Shown here: positions 49,796-59,559 of the stretch, in pieces | How the letters are laid out: each line of letters opens with the position of its first letter | Position numbering within the stretch: position 1 is the stretch's first letter | Source of the DNA: Candidatus Bathyarchaeota archaeon | GTDB lineage: Archaea; Thermoproteota; Bathyarchaeia; TCS64 | Length of the DNA: 64,000 nucleotides | Assembly: GCA_014729945.1 (NCBI GenBank) | Contig: WJJC01000225.1 | Location: forward strand, 3,719-67,718 | Direction of reading: 5' to 3' | Position numbers and translations under genes: made by a program | The notes under the pieces: generated by a model | The model's input: the letters and a program-made list of their open reading frames with translations, nothing else | Told to the model about the DNA's origin: nothing | Database searches by the model: none

Positions 49796-49801
49796 ATATA
49801 T
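49796..49801 (-). promoter_or_regulatory. TATA box of the S19e superoperon
   Basis: On the minus strand the context is GTATGTATATATG. It predicts a transcript start about 49772, giving a leader of about 19 nt with GGGAAG before the ATG at 49753. Confidence 0.5.
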
Positions 49802-50024
49802 ACATACTCCTATCTGGTTCAGCATCTCTTAACCACAGGAACAAGATAAAAAAGTTATCTAAAAATCAACGATTATCATAACAATAAAGGGGTAATCAAC
49901 ATTCAGTGTTATATATTAACCATAATAAGTATTGAAAATGGTTCTGGTATAAAATAAAAAAATAAAAATTTATCTCATTCTATTTCAGAAGAAAACCTAA
50001 AGGTATCAATAAGAAGGGAGCCCC

Positions 50025-50732
50025 GTGAGTAAAAAAAGAAAATGTGTATTCGTGCCTAATCGAGAGTGCCCGTTCAATACTAAAAATATTCCCTTCGAAA
50101 CATGTCAGGTCTGTATCGAGGCCTGGAAAACAGAGGTAGCCCTAAAGAAGAGAGAGACAGAGAGATTAAATGTAACAGAACACCAAGAAGACAGCCTATC
50201 ATTACCTGTTATTGAGAAACAGGGTTCTTCACAGATAAAGGAGAAACTAAAAGAGATAGAGATCCAGTTAAAAAATGACGAGATAAGCCCCATTGAATAT
50301 ATTCAGCTTCGGAAAAAACATATTAATAACCTCATTGAGGGAAGACCCTCAATAAAAATTAATGAAGAGTTGAAAGAAGAAAACGAGATTATCCCACCTC
50401 CGCGAAGTGTAAGGGTCGCAGTAATCGCTAAATCTTTTTTTAAGCAACACATCTACACGGCGCCAGAGGGATGGGAACTACCCGAGGTGATCTCAAATAA
50501 AGTTGTTAACATGATATTTAATATGAATGAAAAGAAACCCATTAGGGAAATCAGGCTTAGATCTGGAGATTATAAGATAGCGGGTATTGCCTCAAGTAAA
50601 AACAAGATAGCATTGATGATTCTTGACGCTGACGAGGATTTTGAGAGTTATGAAACTGAGATTAACCGGGTTGAAGAAATATTAGAAAAAGAAAAGTTCT
50701 GGGCGAATGCTGTGAAAAAAATTCACCGTTAG
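50025..50732 (+). CDS. Unknown protein with N-terminal Cys motif
   Basis: A 235-residue cytoplasmic protein. The N-terminus has a metal-binding-like pattern C-x7-C-x10-C-x2-C (KCVFVPNRECPF, then FETCQVCIEAW). A helical linker (about 55-115, LKEIEIQLKNDEISPIEYIQLRKKHI) follows. The C-terminal domain (about 125-235) has SVRVAVIAKSFFKQHIYTAPEGW, IREIRLRSGDYKIAGIASSKNKIALMILDAD and a final amphipathic helix, resembling a roadblock/longin-like alpha-beta sandwich. GTG start with GGGAG 5 nt upstream. Function unknown. Confidence 0.65.
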   Translation: MSKKRKCVFVPNRECPFNTKNIPFETCQVCIEAWKTEVALKKRETERLNVTEHQEDSLSLPVIEKQGSSQIKEKLKEIEIQLKNDEISPIEYIQLRKKHINNLIEGRPSIKINEELKEENEIIPPPRSVRVAVIAKSFFKQHIYTAPEGWELPEVISNKVVNMIFNMNEKKPIREIRLRSGDYKIAGIASSKNKIALMILDADEDFESYETEINRVEEILEKEKFWANAVKKIHR

Positions 50733-51652
50733 AGTAGGTTCTTGTTCAGTTTTGCTGCCACAGTGTATAACGGATCCACTATCTGTGCTATACGTGCCCT
50801 CACGGCTAGACTCAAGAACATATACGCATCGTTTCGGTCCCACCCATAATCCTTGACCATCCAGTTGATTAACTCTCTGTAAGCTAATCTCGCGGCATCC
50901 TCTAATGGCCTAGCACTGCAGACAGTCATGATCATATTCTCTGATTCAATCCTTGGCCACGTAATTTTTTCATTAATTATTTCAAATCTGAGCTTTACTA
51001 CAGAGTTTATCTCAACGGCTGTGCCGCAGATCTCGCCATCTCCTTGAACAGCGTGAACATCACCCAGTCCAAATAATGCACCTTCCTGGTTAACGGGTAA
51101 ATAAAGAGTATTCCCTGGTTTAACATCTGGGCAATCCATATTACCTCCATGTGGCCCCGGAGCAAGGGTCTGTATCGCCTCATACGCTGGACTAACGCCA
51201 ATGGTGCCTATGAAGGGATCTGCATCAAAGTTTATTGTTTTACCGTGATCAGTCTCATAGATGATTTTCTGGTCTTTTATGTAGCTTATTTTGGTCTTTG
51301 GCTCCATGAGATTCAGCCAGCCTTCAAGAGCTCCGAAGCCTGGAATAATACTTGAACCGCCCCATTCAGGTATCTCGATATCAAGTATCTCCACGGCTAG
51401 TGTATCACCGGGTTTAGCTCCCTCAATATATATTGGACCAGTAACGGGGTTTAACGCCCCACCAAGTCCTTGTTCAATAGCTTCTTGAAAAGTTCTGGAG
51501 GGACTGACTATACCACCATATGCATCCCAGGTGGACACCTCGATTACCTCACGGGGTTTAACCCTGGCAACAGGTTCAGTGAAAGGATTAAGAGTGCTGT
51601 TATCTGTGGCTGTTAGTTTATTTCTAGGTTTTTTCTCTATTCGTTTAACCAT
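50729..51652 (-). CDS. Acetamidase/formamidase
   Basis: A 307-residue FmdA/AmdA-family amidase that hydrolyses short amides to ammonia and a carboxylic acid. Motifs are NPVTGPIYIEGAKPGDTLAVEILDIE at about 96-121, TIGVSPAYEAIQTLAPGPHGGNMDCPDVKPGNTLYLP (metal-binding His and Asp) and LFGLGDVHAVQGDGEICGTAVEI. It lacks a signal peptide. The start is ATG. Its 3' end overlaps the convergent gene by 4 bp. Probably supplies nitrogen, in line with the other amidohydrolases here. Confidence 0.92.
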   Translation of the reverse strand: MVKRIEKKPRNKLTATDNSTLNPFTEPVARVKPREVIEVSTWDAYGGIVSPSRTFQEAIEQGLGGALNPVTGPIYIEGAKPGDTLAVEILDIEIPEWGGSSIIPGFGALEGWLNLMEPKTKISYIKDQKIIYETDHGKTINFDADPFIGTIGVSPAYEAIQTLAPGPHGGNMDCPDVKPGNTLYLPVNQEGALFGLGDVHAVQGDGEICGTAVEINSVVKLRFEIINEKITWPRIESENMIMTVCSARPLEDAARLAYRELINWMVKDYGWDRNDAYMFLSLAVRARIAQIVDPLYTVAAKLNKNLL

Positions 51653-51793
51653 TTCAATCTACAAGAGTAATCTTGAGTCATTTGGTTTAACAGTATCGTG
51701 GAAAGAGGCGGTAAAAACGATAAGAATAAAAAGAGGCTCTGGGGTTGTATGTTAGCAGTCAGATAGAATGGACTATCAATTGAGGTGAAAAAT

Positions 51794-52099
51794 ATGGAAT
51801 ACATGTATGCCGCTATGCTCCTTCACAGCGCAGGAAAAGAAATCAGTGAAGACACAGTTACGAACACACTCACAGCGGCCGGCATCGAAGCAGACGCCAG
51901 TAGAGTTAAAGCTCTTGTTGCCGCCCTTGCAGACGTTGACATTGATGAAGCTCTTACGGCACCAGTTGTTACAGCTGGCGCCGCCCCGGCAGCTGCTCCA
52001 GCAGAAGCTGAAGAAGAAGCCGCCCCTGAGGAAGAGCCAGAGGAAGAGGAACCGGAAGAGGAAGAGGACTTACAAGGACTCGGAGCGCTTTTCGGTTAA
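51794..52099 (+). CDS. rpl12: Ribosomal protein P1 (archaeal L12)
   Basis: A 101-residue stalk protein. The N-terminal dimerisation helices ([22 protein letters not shown] and [17 protein letters not shown]) bind L10. The Ala/Pro hinge and very acidic linker ([13 protein letters not shown]) lead to the factor-binding tail [10 protein letters not shown]. The ATG at 51794 has GAGGTGA 6 nt upstream; the GTG at 51785 is inside that ribosome-binding site, so it is rejected. It is separated from L10 by about 7 kb, with alaS downstream. Confidence 0.95.
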   Translation: MEYMYAAMLLHSAGKEISEDTVTNTLTAAGIEADASRVKALVAALADVDIDEALTAPVVTAGAAPAAAPAEAEEEAAPEEEPEEEEPEEEEDLQGLGALFG

Positions 52100-52160
52100 A
52101 AATTCCCAAGTTTATTTTAGTTTAATCAACCCTATCATTGTTTTAAGGAGGCATTCATAG

Positions 52161-54887
52161 TTGCAGATACCATCAGATGCATTTGATCTTCCCTTTTTCA
52201 GGGAACACGGATTTGTTCGCAAGCTGTGCCCACATTGCGGTGAACATTACTGGACCCAAGACGAGACCTCAGAAACTTGTGGGGATGCCCCCTGCATCGA
52301 CTATGATTTCATCGGTGATCCACCGACGAATAAACAATACACTAATAGTGAGATGCGGGAAAAGTTTCTGAGTTATTTCGAGAGAAACAATCACTCACGT
52401 GTAGCCCCGTACCCCGTAGTAGCCCGCTGGAGAGATGACTTGATGTTCACGATAGCCAGCATTATAGATTTCCAACCCTATGTTACCGAAGGTATACTGC
52501 CCCCACCAGCCAACCCACTGGTAGTCAGTCAACCATGCCTCCGATTTGAAGACATAGACCTAGTGGGGATTACAGCCGGCAGACACTTAACCATATTTGA
52601 GATGGGAGGACACCATGCATTCAACTACAAGGACGGGGAACAAGTCTACTGGAAGGACAAGACCGTTGAGTATCATCACGGTTTAGCATTAGAGATCGGT
52701 GTCCCCAGTGAGAGTGTCAAATACAAGGAAGGTGTCTGGGCTGGTGGTGGGAACGCAGGTTTCTGTCTTGAGCCAACAGTTGGCGGTTTAGAGATCAGTA
52801 CCCTAGTCTTTATGCAGTACAGAGTAGTAAATGGAGAATGGATACAGATGCCCATCAACATTGTTGATACAGGGTATGGTATCGAAAGATGGACATGGTT
52901 AAGCCAAGGAAGCTGCAGCGGATTTCATGCAATATACGGCCCTGTTCTGGATAAAACACTTGAATGGGCGGGTATGAATCTGGATGAAAGCCTACTATCT
53001 GAGTTAGCAAAATACAGTTATCTTATCGACTTGAATAATCAGGAAGAAGAACGCAGAAATATCGCGAAGAAGGTTGGAATAGAGTACGAGCAGTTAATCG
53101 ATACACTGTATCCCGTGGAAGGTATCTACGGAGCCATTGATCACACCAAAGCTATGGCGTTCATACTAAGCGAAGGAATAGTACCAAGCAATGTCAAAGA
53201 AGGCTACCTTACAAGGATGCTGTTCAGAAGAGGCTACAGGCTACTCCGTAGAGCAGGAATAGAGGACAGGATGCCTGATCTTGTCAAACTTCAGATCAAT
53301 TTCTGGGGTGATGATTTCCCCCAACTCAGGAAGATGGAGGACGAGATTCTTGAAATGGTGGATGTCGAAGACCGGAAATACCGTGACACCCTGAGCAGGG
53401 GTAAGAGCATGGTCCAGAGACATGTTAAGAAGAATAAAAAAGTCAGCATGGATCAGCTGGTAGAGTTCTATGAGAGCCATGGACTTACACCTGAAGATGT
53501 ACAGGATGCAGCCAAGGAAATAGGAACTGCCCTCAAAGTTCCAGGGGACTTTTACACGTTAATGAGCCGTAAGCATATGGGTGAAGGAAAAGAGAAGAAG
53601 ATAGTGGAAAAAGAGGGCGCTGATCTAGCTAAAAGACTTGAAGAGCTTCCCAGTACACGTCGAATGTTCTATGAAAACCCATATGATAAGGAGATGAATG
53701 CAAAGGTCATTGAGGTTATCGAAGGTACAAAGGTGATCCTTGATCAAACCGTGTTCTATGCGGAAGGAGGAGGACAGATCAGTGACCAAGGGGTCCTCAT
53801 AGTGGGAGACGCTGAGTATAGAGTCAAGGATGTTCATAGTATCGAAGGGGTAATTATTCACAACGTAGATAGACCCGGTATAAAGAAAGACGACAAGGTT
53901 CATGGAGTCATAGAGTGGGATCGCAGAATCTCGTTAATGAGAGCGCACACATCAACTCACATCATAATCGGTGCAGCGCGCAGAGTTCTAGGAGAACACG
54001 CATGGCAGGCTGGGGCAAGTAAGACAGTTGAACGAGCAAGACTGGATATCAGCCATTATGCGCGGATAACAAGAGAAGAAGTAGAGGAAATCGAGCACCT
54101 TGCTAATATGGTGGTTCGAGAGAGGAGACCGGTTACATGCAAGTTTATGCAAAGAGACAAGGCCGAGAAAAAATATGGGCTAAGACTCTATCAGGGAGGC
54201 GCAGTACCTGGTAAGGAGATTAGGATCGTTGACATGGGGGACTGGGATGTGGAGGCATGTGGGGGAACCCATTTAGCAAATACATCTGAGATCGGGTTCA
54301 TTAAGATAGTTGACACTGAGAGAGTCCAAGATGGAGTAGAAAGACTAGTCTTTGCCTCGGGGCCTCACGCACTTGATGAAGTTCAGAGAAGAGAAGCATT
54401 ACTCATGGAAGCAGCGGATCTGATGGGCGCACCATACGAATCTATTGTAGAGAGCGTGCAAAATAACCTAGACGCCATTAAGGAGTTGAGAACCCAACTT
54501 GATAGCCTACAGAAGACATTGAGTAGCGAATTAGCTGAAACACTTGTGGACAAAGCCATGAAAGTTAATGGTCTTAAAGTGGTGTTCCACCGGGATGAAG
54601 TAGACTTTGAATTCCTCATCGAACTAGGAAACGCAATGGAGGAAAAAGAGTCAAACATAGTAGCATTCATCATGAGCACCAGTCAGAGAAGATTTGGAAT
54701 AAAAGCAGGTAAAGGAGCCATGGAGAAAGGGATTCACGCTGGTGAATTAACCACAAAGCTGGGAGAACTCATGGGAGGCAGTGGAGGGGGAGCGCCCTAC
54801 TTTGGACAGGGCGGCGGGGGAGATCCTGAGAAATTCATGGGAGCTAAACATGAGATACTTGAAGCAATCAAGGGCCAACTTCAATAA
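52161..54887 (+). CDS. alaS: Alanyl-tRNA synthetase
   Basis: A 908-residue class II enzyme charging tRNA-Ala. The archaeal N-terminal zinc-like cluster (KLCPHCGEHYW, CGDAPC) precedes the catalytic core (SQPCLRFEDIDLVG, GGNAGFCLEPTVGGLEI). The editing domain has HTSTH at 596-600 and the zinc motif CGGTH at 700-704. A coiled region and the C-Ala domain with a Gly-rich segment (GGSGGGAPYFGQGGGGDP) end it. TTG start with AAGGAGG 9 nt upstream. In an operon with L12 (61 bp gap). Confidence 0.97.
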   Translation: MQIPSDAFDLPFFREHGFVRKLCPHCGEHYWTQDETSETCGDAPCIDYDFIGDPPTNKQYTNSEMREKFLSYFERNNHSRVAPYPVVARWRDDLMFTIASIIDFQPYVTEGILPPPANPLVVSQPCLRFEDIDLVGITAGRHLTIFEMGGHHAFNYKDGEQVYWKDKTVEYHHGLALEIGVPSESVKYKEGVWAGGGNAGFCLEPTVGGLEISTLVFMQYRVVNGEWIQMPINIVDTGYGIERWTWLSQGSCSGFHAIYGPVLDKTLEWAGMNLDESLLSELAKYSYLIDLNNQEEERRNIAKKVGIEYEQLIDTLYPVEGIYGAIDHTKAMAFILSEGIVPSNVKEGYLTRMLFRRGYRLLRRAGIEDRMPDLVKLQINFWGDDFPQLRKMEDEILEMVDVEDRKYRDTLSRGKSMVQRHVKKNKKVSMDQLVEFYESHGLTPEDVQDAAKEIGTALKVPGDFYTLMSRKHMGEGKEKKIVEKEGADLAKRLEELPSTRRMFYENPYDKEMNAKVIEVIEGTKVILDQTVFYAEGGGQISDQGVLIVGDAEYRVKDVHSIEGVIIHNVDRPGIKKDDKVHGVIEWDRRISLMRAHTSTHIIIGAARRVLGEHAWQAGASKTVERARLDISHYARITREEVEEIEHLANMVVRERRPVTCKFMQRDKAEKKYGLRLYQGGAVPGKEIRIVDMGDWDVEACGGTHLANTSEIGFIKIVDTERVQDGVERLVFASGPHALDEVQRREALLMEAADLMGAPYESIVESVQNNLDAIKELRTQLDSLQKTLSSELAETLVDKAMKVNGLKVVFHRDEVDFEFLIELGNAMEEKESNIVAFIMSTSQRRFGIKAGKGAMEKGIHAGELTTKLGELMGGSGGGAPYFGQGGGGDPEKFMGAKHEILEAIKGQLQ

Positions 54888-54964
54888 TTTATCTGTGCGC
54901 AACTGTTTTTACTCATAACCTTTATTCTCCTTGCCAACAGAAGAGAAAGTAGATAGAGGATAGT

Positions 54965-57886
54965 ATGCATATGGTTGAATGGAAACAAATCGAAGAAAAA
55001 TGGCAGAAACGCTGGGCAGAAGCCGAAGCGTTTGATATAGATCCAGATCCCGCGAAGCCCAAGTTCTATCTAACAGTAGCCTACCCTTACCCCAATAGCC
55101 CACAGCATATTGGACACGGAAGAACCTATACACTTACTGACGTACATGCAAGGTTCAAGAGGATGCACGGCTATAACGTGTTGCTCCCGATGGCGTGGCA
55201 TTATACAGGAACTCCGCTATTCGCGATGGTTGAAAGATTGAAAGAAAGGGATCCTGCGATACTCGATACTTTCCTCAACCTATACAATATCTCAGAAAGT
55301 GAGGTTCAAGAGTTAGAAGACCCTGTCTCAATGGCTGCCTACTTTGCGCAGGAGATTAAGAATGGTATGCAGAAGATGGGTTATAGTATAGACTGGAGAA
55401 GAGAATTCACAACTGTAGACCCAACTTATAGCAAATTCATAGAGTGGCAGTTCGCCAAGTTAAGGCAGAAAGGCTACATAACTCAAGGAAGCCACCCTGT
55501 AGGATGGTGTCCCAGCTGCGGTAATCCAGTAGGACAACATGATACTGTAGGGGACAAAGAGCCTGAGATCGAAGAGTTTACGATAATAAAGTTCAGAAAG
55601 GATGACTTGATATTCCCAGCCGGAACCCTTCGACCTGAAACAGTTTACGGTGTAACGAATATGTGGATTAACTCAGACGCTGTCTACGTGGAGGCAGATG
55701 TAGATGGTGAAAAATGGGTAGTAAGCGCTGAGGCCGCTAACAAGCTCCAATTACTGGGTAAAGATATTGAGATAATAAAGGAGTACATGGGGCATCAATT
55801 CATTGGCATTACAATCACAAACCCGGTTACAGGTGATGAGTTCCCTATCCTGCCTGCTGATTTCGTGGACCCCAAGTCGGTTACTGGGGTAGTAATGTCT
55901 GTACCCGCTCACGCTCCGTTTGACTATGTTGCATTAGAGCAGTTGAAAGGCGAGGTCAAGAAAAACCCGGATAAATTCAAGTTTAAACCCAAAGACATCA
56001 AAGATGTTGAATCCATCGCAGTGATAGAGATCGAAGGATACAGTGAGATCCCCGCTAGAGACGTCGTTGAAAAAATGAATATAACCGATCAGAAAGACCC
56101 CAAACTAGAGAAGGCGACCAAGGAGATCTATGGCGCTGAGTTCCACGGGGGGAGAATGCGTAATAACACAGAACAATACGCGTCATTACCTGTTCAGACC
56201 GCGAAAGATGCTGTAAAACAGGATATCACGGCTAATGGCTCAGCTACCACTATGTATGAGATGCTTGAACCAGTTCAGTGCCGCTGTGGAGCTGAGATCG
56301 TTGTAAAGATATTTGAGAACCAATGGTTCATCAACTATGGGGATAACGAGTGGAAAAAACTAGCCCACGAGAACATCGATAACGCAATTATCATCCCAAG
56401 AGAGCTACGACAAGAGTTCCATAACGTTGTAGACTGGCTACGGGAGAAAGCATGTGCAAGGAAAGCAGGTCTAGGAACCCCGTTACCATGGGAACCAGAA
56501 TGGACTATTGAGGCACTAAGCGACTCAGTAATTTATATGGCCTACTATACGGTGATTAAGGGAATTAAAGAAGCGGATCCAGACCCTGAGACATTGACAG
56601 AGGAGTTCTGGGACTATGTATTTCTAGGAGAAGGTGACATAAAAGCCATCGCCGAGTCAACGAGTATATCAGAAGAGAAACTCAGGGAACTGAACAAAGA
56701 GTTCATCTACTTCTACCCAATGGATATCAGACACAGCGGAAGAGACTTGATCAGCAATCACCTGACCTACATGTTATTTTGCCATGAAGGCATCTGGCCA
56801 AGAGAACAATGGCCCAAAGGAATAGTGGTAAATGGATCGGTATTAATGGAGGGAAGCAAGATGAGTAAGAGTCTCAATAACATCATCCCGTTGATTAACG
56901 CCATCGAGATGTTCGGAGCCGACCCCCTTAGACTAAGCCTAATGATCACAGCAGAGCCACTAAAAGACGCGGACTTCAGCCCAGATCTGGCAAAAAACAT
57001 GAGCGAAAACCTTGAGAGATTCTACAATAAAGCCCAAGAGATCATCGAACAAGGAAGGGGAAATAATGAGAATCTAAGTGGTATCGATAAATGGATGCTT
57101 AGCAAGCTACAGGGACACATCGCTGAGGCTAATGAAGCCATGGAGGAGTTGAAGGTCAGAAAGACCATTCATTCAGCGTTATACAACCTGAACGGGGACA
57201 TGGATTGGTACAGGAAAAGAGTGGACCACTACAGAGCTGACCCTGAACGCAGCGAGGGCATAAAATACGTAGAGTGGCAGGTACTGGACACCCAAGTTAG
57301 AATGTTAGCGCCATTCACGCCACATCTCTGTGAGGAGATATGGGAGATGATGAACGGCGAGGGATTTGTTTCCTTTACGGAGTGGCCAGAGGTGGATGAG
57401 AAACTCGTAGATAAAGAAAGCGAGGAGATGGAGCAGATCATCCAAACAAGCATGGAAGATGTTCAGAAGATCACACAAGTCACAGGTATTAGCCCCGAGA
57501 AAATCCACTTCTATACGGCTGACGGCTGGAAGTGGAAGATATATTTGAAGGGACTTGAGATGGCTAAGAGAGATAAACTGGATATCGGCAACCTGATACG
57601 GGAATCATTCAAGGATGAAGAGATGAAGGCAAGATCCAAAGAGGTACCCAAGTTTGTCAGACAGATCATTGATGAGATCATCAAGTTGCCTGATAGAAAA
57701 CGGGAGCTAAGGTTGCAGATGGGGCAAATCAATGAAGTTGGGATACTACAAGATGCCATAAACTTCATAGAAGGACAAATAGGCGTTGAAGTAGCCATCG
57801 GAGCCGAATCGGATCCATGGATAGAGGACCCTGCTAATAGAGCTCAGAGATCCAAGCCCTATAGGCCCGCAATATATGTCGCCTAA
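54965..57886 (+). CDS. leuS: Leucyl-tRNA synthetase
   Basis: A 973-residue archaeal/eukaryotic-type class I enzyme. HIGH is at 48-51 (QHIGHGRTYTLTDVHARF) and KMSKS at 632-636. A large editing CP1 domain contains TLRPETVYGVTNMW (about 220) and VVMSVPAHAPFDYVAL. Zinc-type Cys pairs are in GWCPSCGNP and CRCGAE. The C-terminal extension (about 830-973) is archaeal. ATG at 54965; a second ATG two codons in is equivalent. Follows alaS by 77 bp. Confidence 0.97.
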   Translation: MHMVEWKQIEEKWQKRWAEAEAFDIDPDPAKPKFYLTVAYPYPNSPQHIGHGRTYTLTDVHARFKRMHGYNVLLPMAWHYTGTPLFAMVERLKERDPAILDTFLNLYNISESEVQELEDPVSMAAYFAQEIKNGMQKMGYSIDWRREFTTVDPTYSKFIEWQFAKLRQKGYITQGSHPVGWCPSCGNPVGQHDTVGDKEPEIEEFTIIKFRKDDLIFPAGTLRPETVYGVTNMWINSDAVYVEADVDGEKWVVSAEAANKLQLLGKDIEIIKEYMGHQFIGITITNPVTGDEFPILPADFVDPKSVTGVVMSVPAHAPFDYVALEQLKGEVKKNPDKFKFKPKDIKDVESIAVIEIEGYSEIPARDVVEKMNITDQKDPKLEKATKEIYGAEFHGGRMRNNTEQYASLPVQTAKDAVKQDITANGSATTMYEMLEPVQCRCGAEIVVKIFENQWFINYGDNEWKKLAHENIDNAIIIPRELRQEFHNVVDWLREKACARKAGLGTPLPWEPEWTIEALSDSVIYMAYYTVIKGIKEADPDPETLTEEFWDYVFLGEGDIKAIAESTSISEEKLRELNKEFIYFYPMDIRHSGRDLISNHLTYMLFCHEGIWPREQWPKGIVVNGSVLMEGSKMSKSLNNIIPLINAIEMFGADPLRLSLMITAEPLKDADFSPDLAKNMSENLERFYNKAQEIIEQGRGNNENLSGIDKWMLSKLQGHIAEANEAMEELKVRKTIHSALYNLNGDMDWYRKRVDHYRADPERSEGIKYVEWQVLDTQVRMLAPFTPHLCEEIWEMMNGEGFVSFTEWPEVDEKLVDKESEEMEQIIQTSMEDVQKITQVTGISPEKIHFYTADGWKWKIYLKGLEMAKRDKLDIGNLIRESFKDEEMKARSKEVPKFVRQIIDEIIKLPDRKRELRLQMGQINEVGILQDAINFIEGQIGVEVAIGAESDPWIEDPANRAQRSKPYRPAIYVA

Positions 57887-57888
57887 GC

Positions 57889-57903
57889 TTTTTCCTATTT
57901 TTT
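57889..57903 (+). terminator. T-rich terminator after leuS
   Basis: T5 (57889-57893) and T6 (57898-57903) lie just after the leuS stop, the typical archaeal termination signal, ending the L12-alaS-leuS unit. Confidence 0.45.
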
Positions 57904-57934
57904 CTAACCTAATCTATAGATTTTTATCTAGTCT

Positions 57935-58939
57935 TTGTTCAAGTTCTGTGATTTGATATCTCTGGGAATTGAATCCACAGCGGATAACCTTGGTATTGGT
58001 ATCGTATCCAGTGAGCATGAGGTGTTGGCCAACTACATTAAAGTGCATGTCCCCGCTGAGGGGGGTATTCACCCCAGAGAAGCAGCTAGACATCACAGCG
58101 AGAACATGGGAGATGCCATCAAAGAAGCGTTAAATCTAGCAGGTATCCAGATGAGAGAAGTGGATATAATCTCATTCGCACAGGGCCCAGGGCTTGGACC
58201 ATGTCTCCGAACGGGGGCAACCGGAGCAAGGGCGCTTGCTTCTTACTTTGAAAAACCTTTAGTGGGGGTAAACCACTGTGTGGCGCATATAGAGATAGGT
58301 AGGATGACAACCGGGGCAGATGATCCACTTACACTCTATGTTTCAGGAGGAAACACAATGGTCAGTGGATATGAGTCTGGTAGGTATCGTATTTTCGGTG
58401 AGACCCTTGATATCGCTATTGGTAACTGTCTAGATACCTTTGCCCGGGCAGCCGGTTTAGAGTATCCAGGTGGACCAGATATAGAACGCAAGGCAAATCA
58501 AGGTGATAAGCTGATACCTTTGCCCTACATTGTTAAGGGGATGGACCTTAGCTACAGTGGATTATTAACATCGGTGACAGGGGAACTGGAGACAGAAAAC
58601 CATCGTATAGAGGATCTATGTTTTAGCCTACAGGAAACAGCTTATGCTATGCTAGGCGAAATAACTGAGAGAGCTCTAGCGCATACAGGTAAACCGGAGC
58701 TATTGTTAACAGGTGGAGTAGCAGCGAATAAAAGACTGGGAAGAATAGTGAAGGATATCGCCGAGGATCATGGGGCTACGCCTTACGTGGTGCCCATAAG
58801 ACTGGCGGCGGATAATGGTGCCATGATAGCTTGGACGGGTTTGATCGCATATGAAGAAAACTATGCTACATCGATTGATAACAGTCATGTGAACCCTAAC
58901 TGGAGGATGGATCAGGTGGAGATACCGTGGAGAGACTAG
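57935..58939 (+). CDS. kae1: KEOPS subunit Kae1 (TsaD-like)
   Basis: A 334-residue ASKHA-fold catalytic subunit that transfers the threonylcarbamoyl group to A37 of tRNAs reading ANN codons. The metal motif is HCVAH (His114, His118), with FAQGPGLGPCLRTGATGARALA at 81-102 and LYVSGGNTMV, GNCLDTFARAAGL and LTGGVAANKRLG. The TTG at 57935 gives MFKFCDLISLGIES; the in-frame TTG at 57953 (MISLGIESTADN) matches relatives better and may be the true start. Separate from Bud32 (they are fused in some archaea), overlapping it by 13 bp. Confidence 0.96.
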   Translation: MFKFCDLISLGIESTADNLGIGIVSSEHEVLANYIKVHVPAEGGIHPREAARHHSENMGDAIKEALNLAGIQMREVDIISFAQGPGLGPCLRTGATGARALASYFEKPLVGVNHCVAHIEIGRMTTGADDPLTLYVSGGNTMVSGYESGRYRIFGETLDIAIGNCLDTFARAAGLEYPGGPDIERKANQGDKLIPLPYIVKGMDLSYSGLLTSVTGELETENHRIEDLCFSLQETAYAMLGEITERALAHTGKPELLLTGGVAANKRLGRIVKDIAEDHGATPYVVPIRLAADNGAMIAWTGLIAYEENYATSIDNSHVNPNWRMDQVEIPWRD

Positions 58940-59559
58940 TAGCGAAGGGAGCAGAAGCAGATCTTTATCTTGTCGAGTGGAACGGATTAAAGGCGTTAAA
59001 AAAGGTGCGTAAACCTAAGAAGTATAGGCACCCTGAACTGGATTATCAACTAAGAAAGACGCGCACTAATCATGAGGCACATATTATACATAGAGCCAAG
59101 AATCATGGGGTGTCTACTCCTCTTCTATATCAAGTGGATAACGAGAAAGGCGTCATCGTAATGGAATATATTGATGGGATAAAAATCAGGGATCTAGTGG
59201 ATCATTTAGAGGATAAAGAGAGAGTTATTCTTTTCAAGCGTATTGGCTATTATGCGGGGTTGTTACATAAATCGGGGATAATTCACGGTGATCTTACCAC
59301 CAGTAACATCATAAAGTCAGGTGACAGGGTGGTATTCATCGATTTTGGTTTAAGCGAGGTTAACTACGAAGTAGAGAAACGAGGTGTGGACTTGAATCTT
59401 ATGAATAGGATGTTAACCAGTACACATTTCGAGTATCAGGAAAAGCTCATAGAAGCATTTATGGAAGGATACAGAGTATCCATGGAGGATAAGGCTGAGG
59501 AAGCCCTAGACCGCATGGTGGAAGTATCCAAGAGAGGGCGTTACATTGAGAAGGATTAA
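58927..59559 (+). CDS. bud32: KEOPS subunit Bud32 (piD261/PRPK kinase)
   Basis: A 210-residue small atypical protein kinase/ATPase that activates Kae1. The N-terminal strand pair is KGAEADLYLVEWNGLKALKKVRKPKKYRHPELD, with VIVMEYIDGIKI. Catalytic motifs are IIHGDLTTSNII (HGD with Asn) and the metal-binding VVFIDFGLSE. The C-terminal basic tail (SKRGRYIEKD) fits KEOPS Bud32. GTG start overlapping kae1 by 13 bp, and the ham1 start overlaps its end by 14 bp. Confidence 0.95.
   Translation: MERLVAKGAEADLYLVEWNGLKALKKVRKPKKYRHPELDYQLRKTRTNHEAHIIHRAKNHGVSTPLLYQVDNEKGVIVMEYIDGIKIRDLVDHLEDKERVILFKRIGYYAGLLHKSGIIHGDLTTSNIIKSGDRVVFIDFGLSEVNYEVEKRGVDLNLMNRMLTSTHFEYQEKLIEAFMEGYRVSMEDKAEEALDRMVEVSKRGRYIEKD

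Noticed and set aside
49754..49825. N-terminal extension of S19e
   Set aside because: The promoter TATA box lies inside it and the extension is not ribosomal-protein-like.
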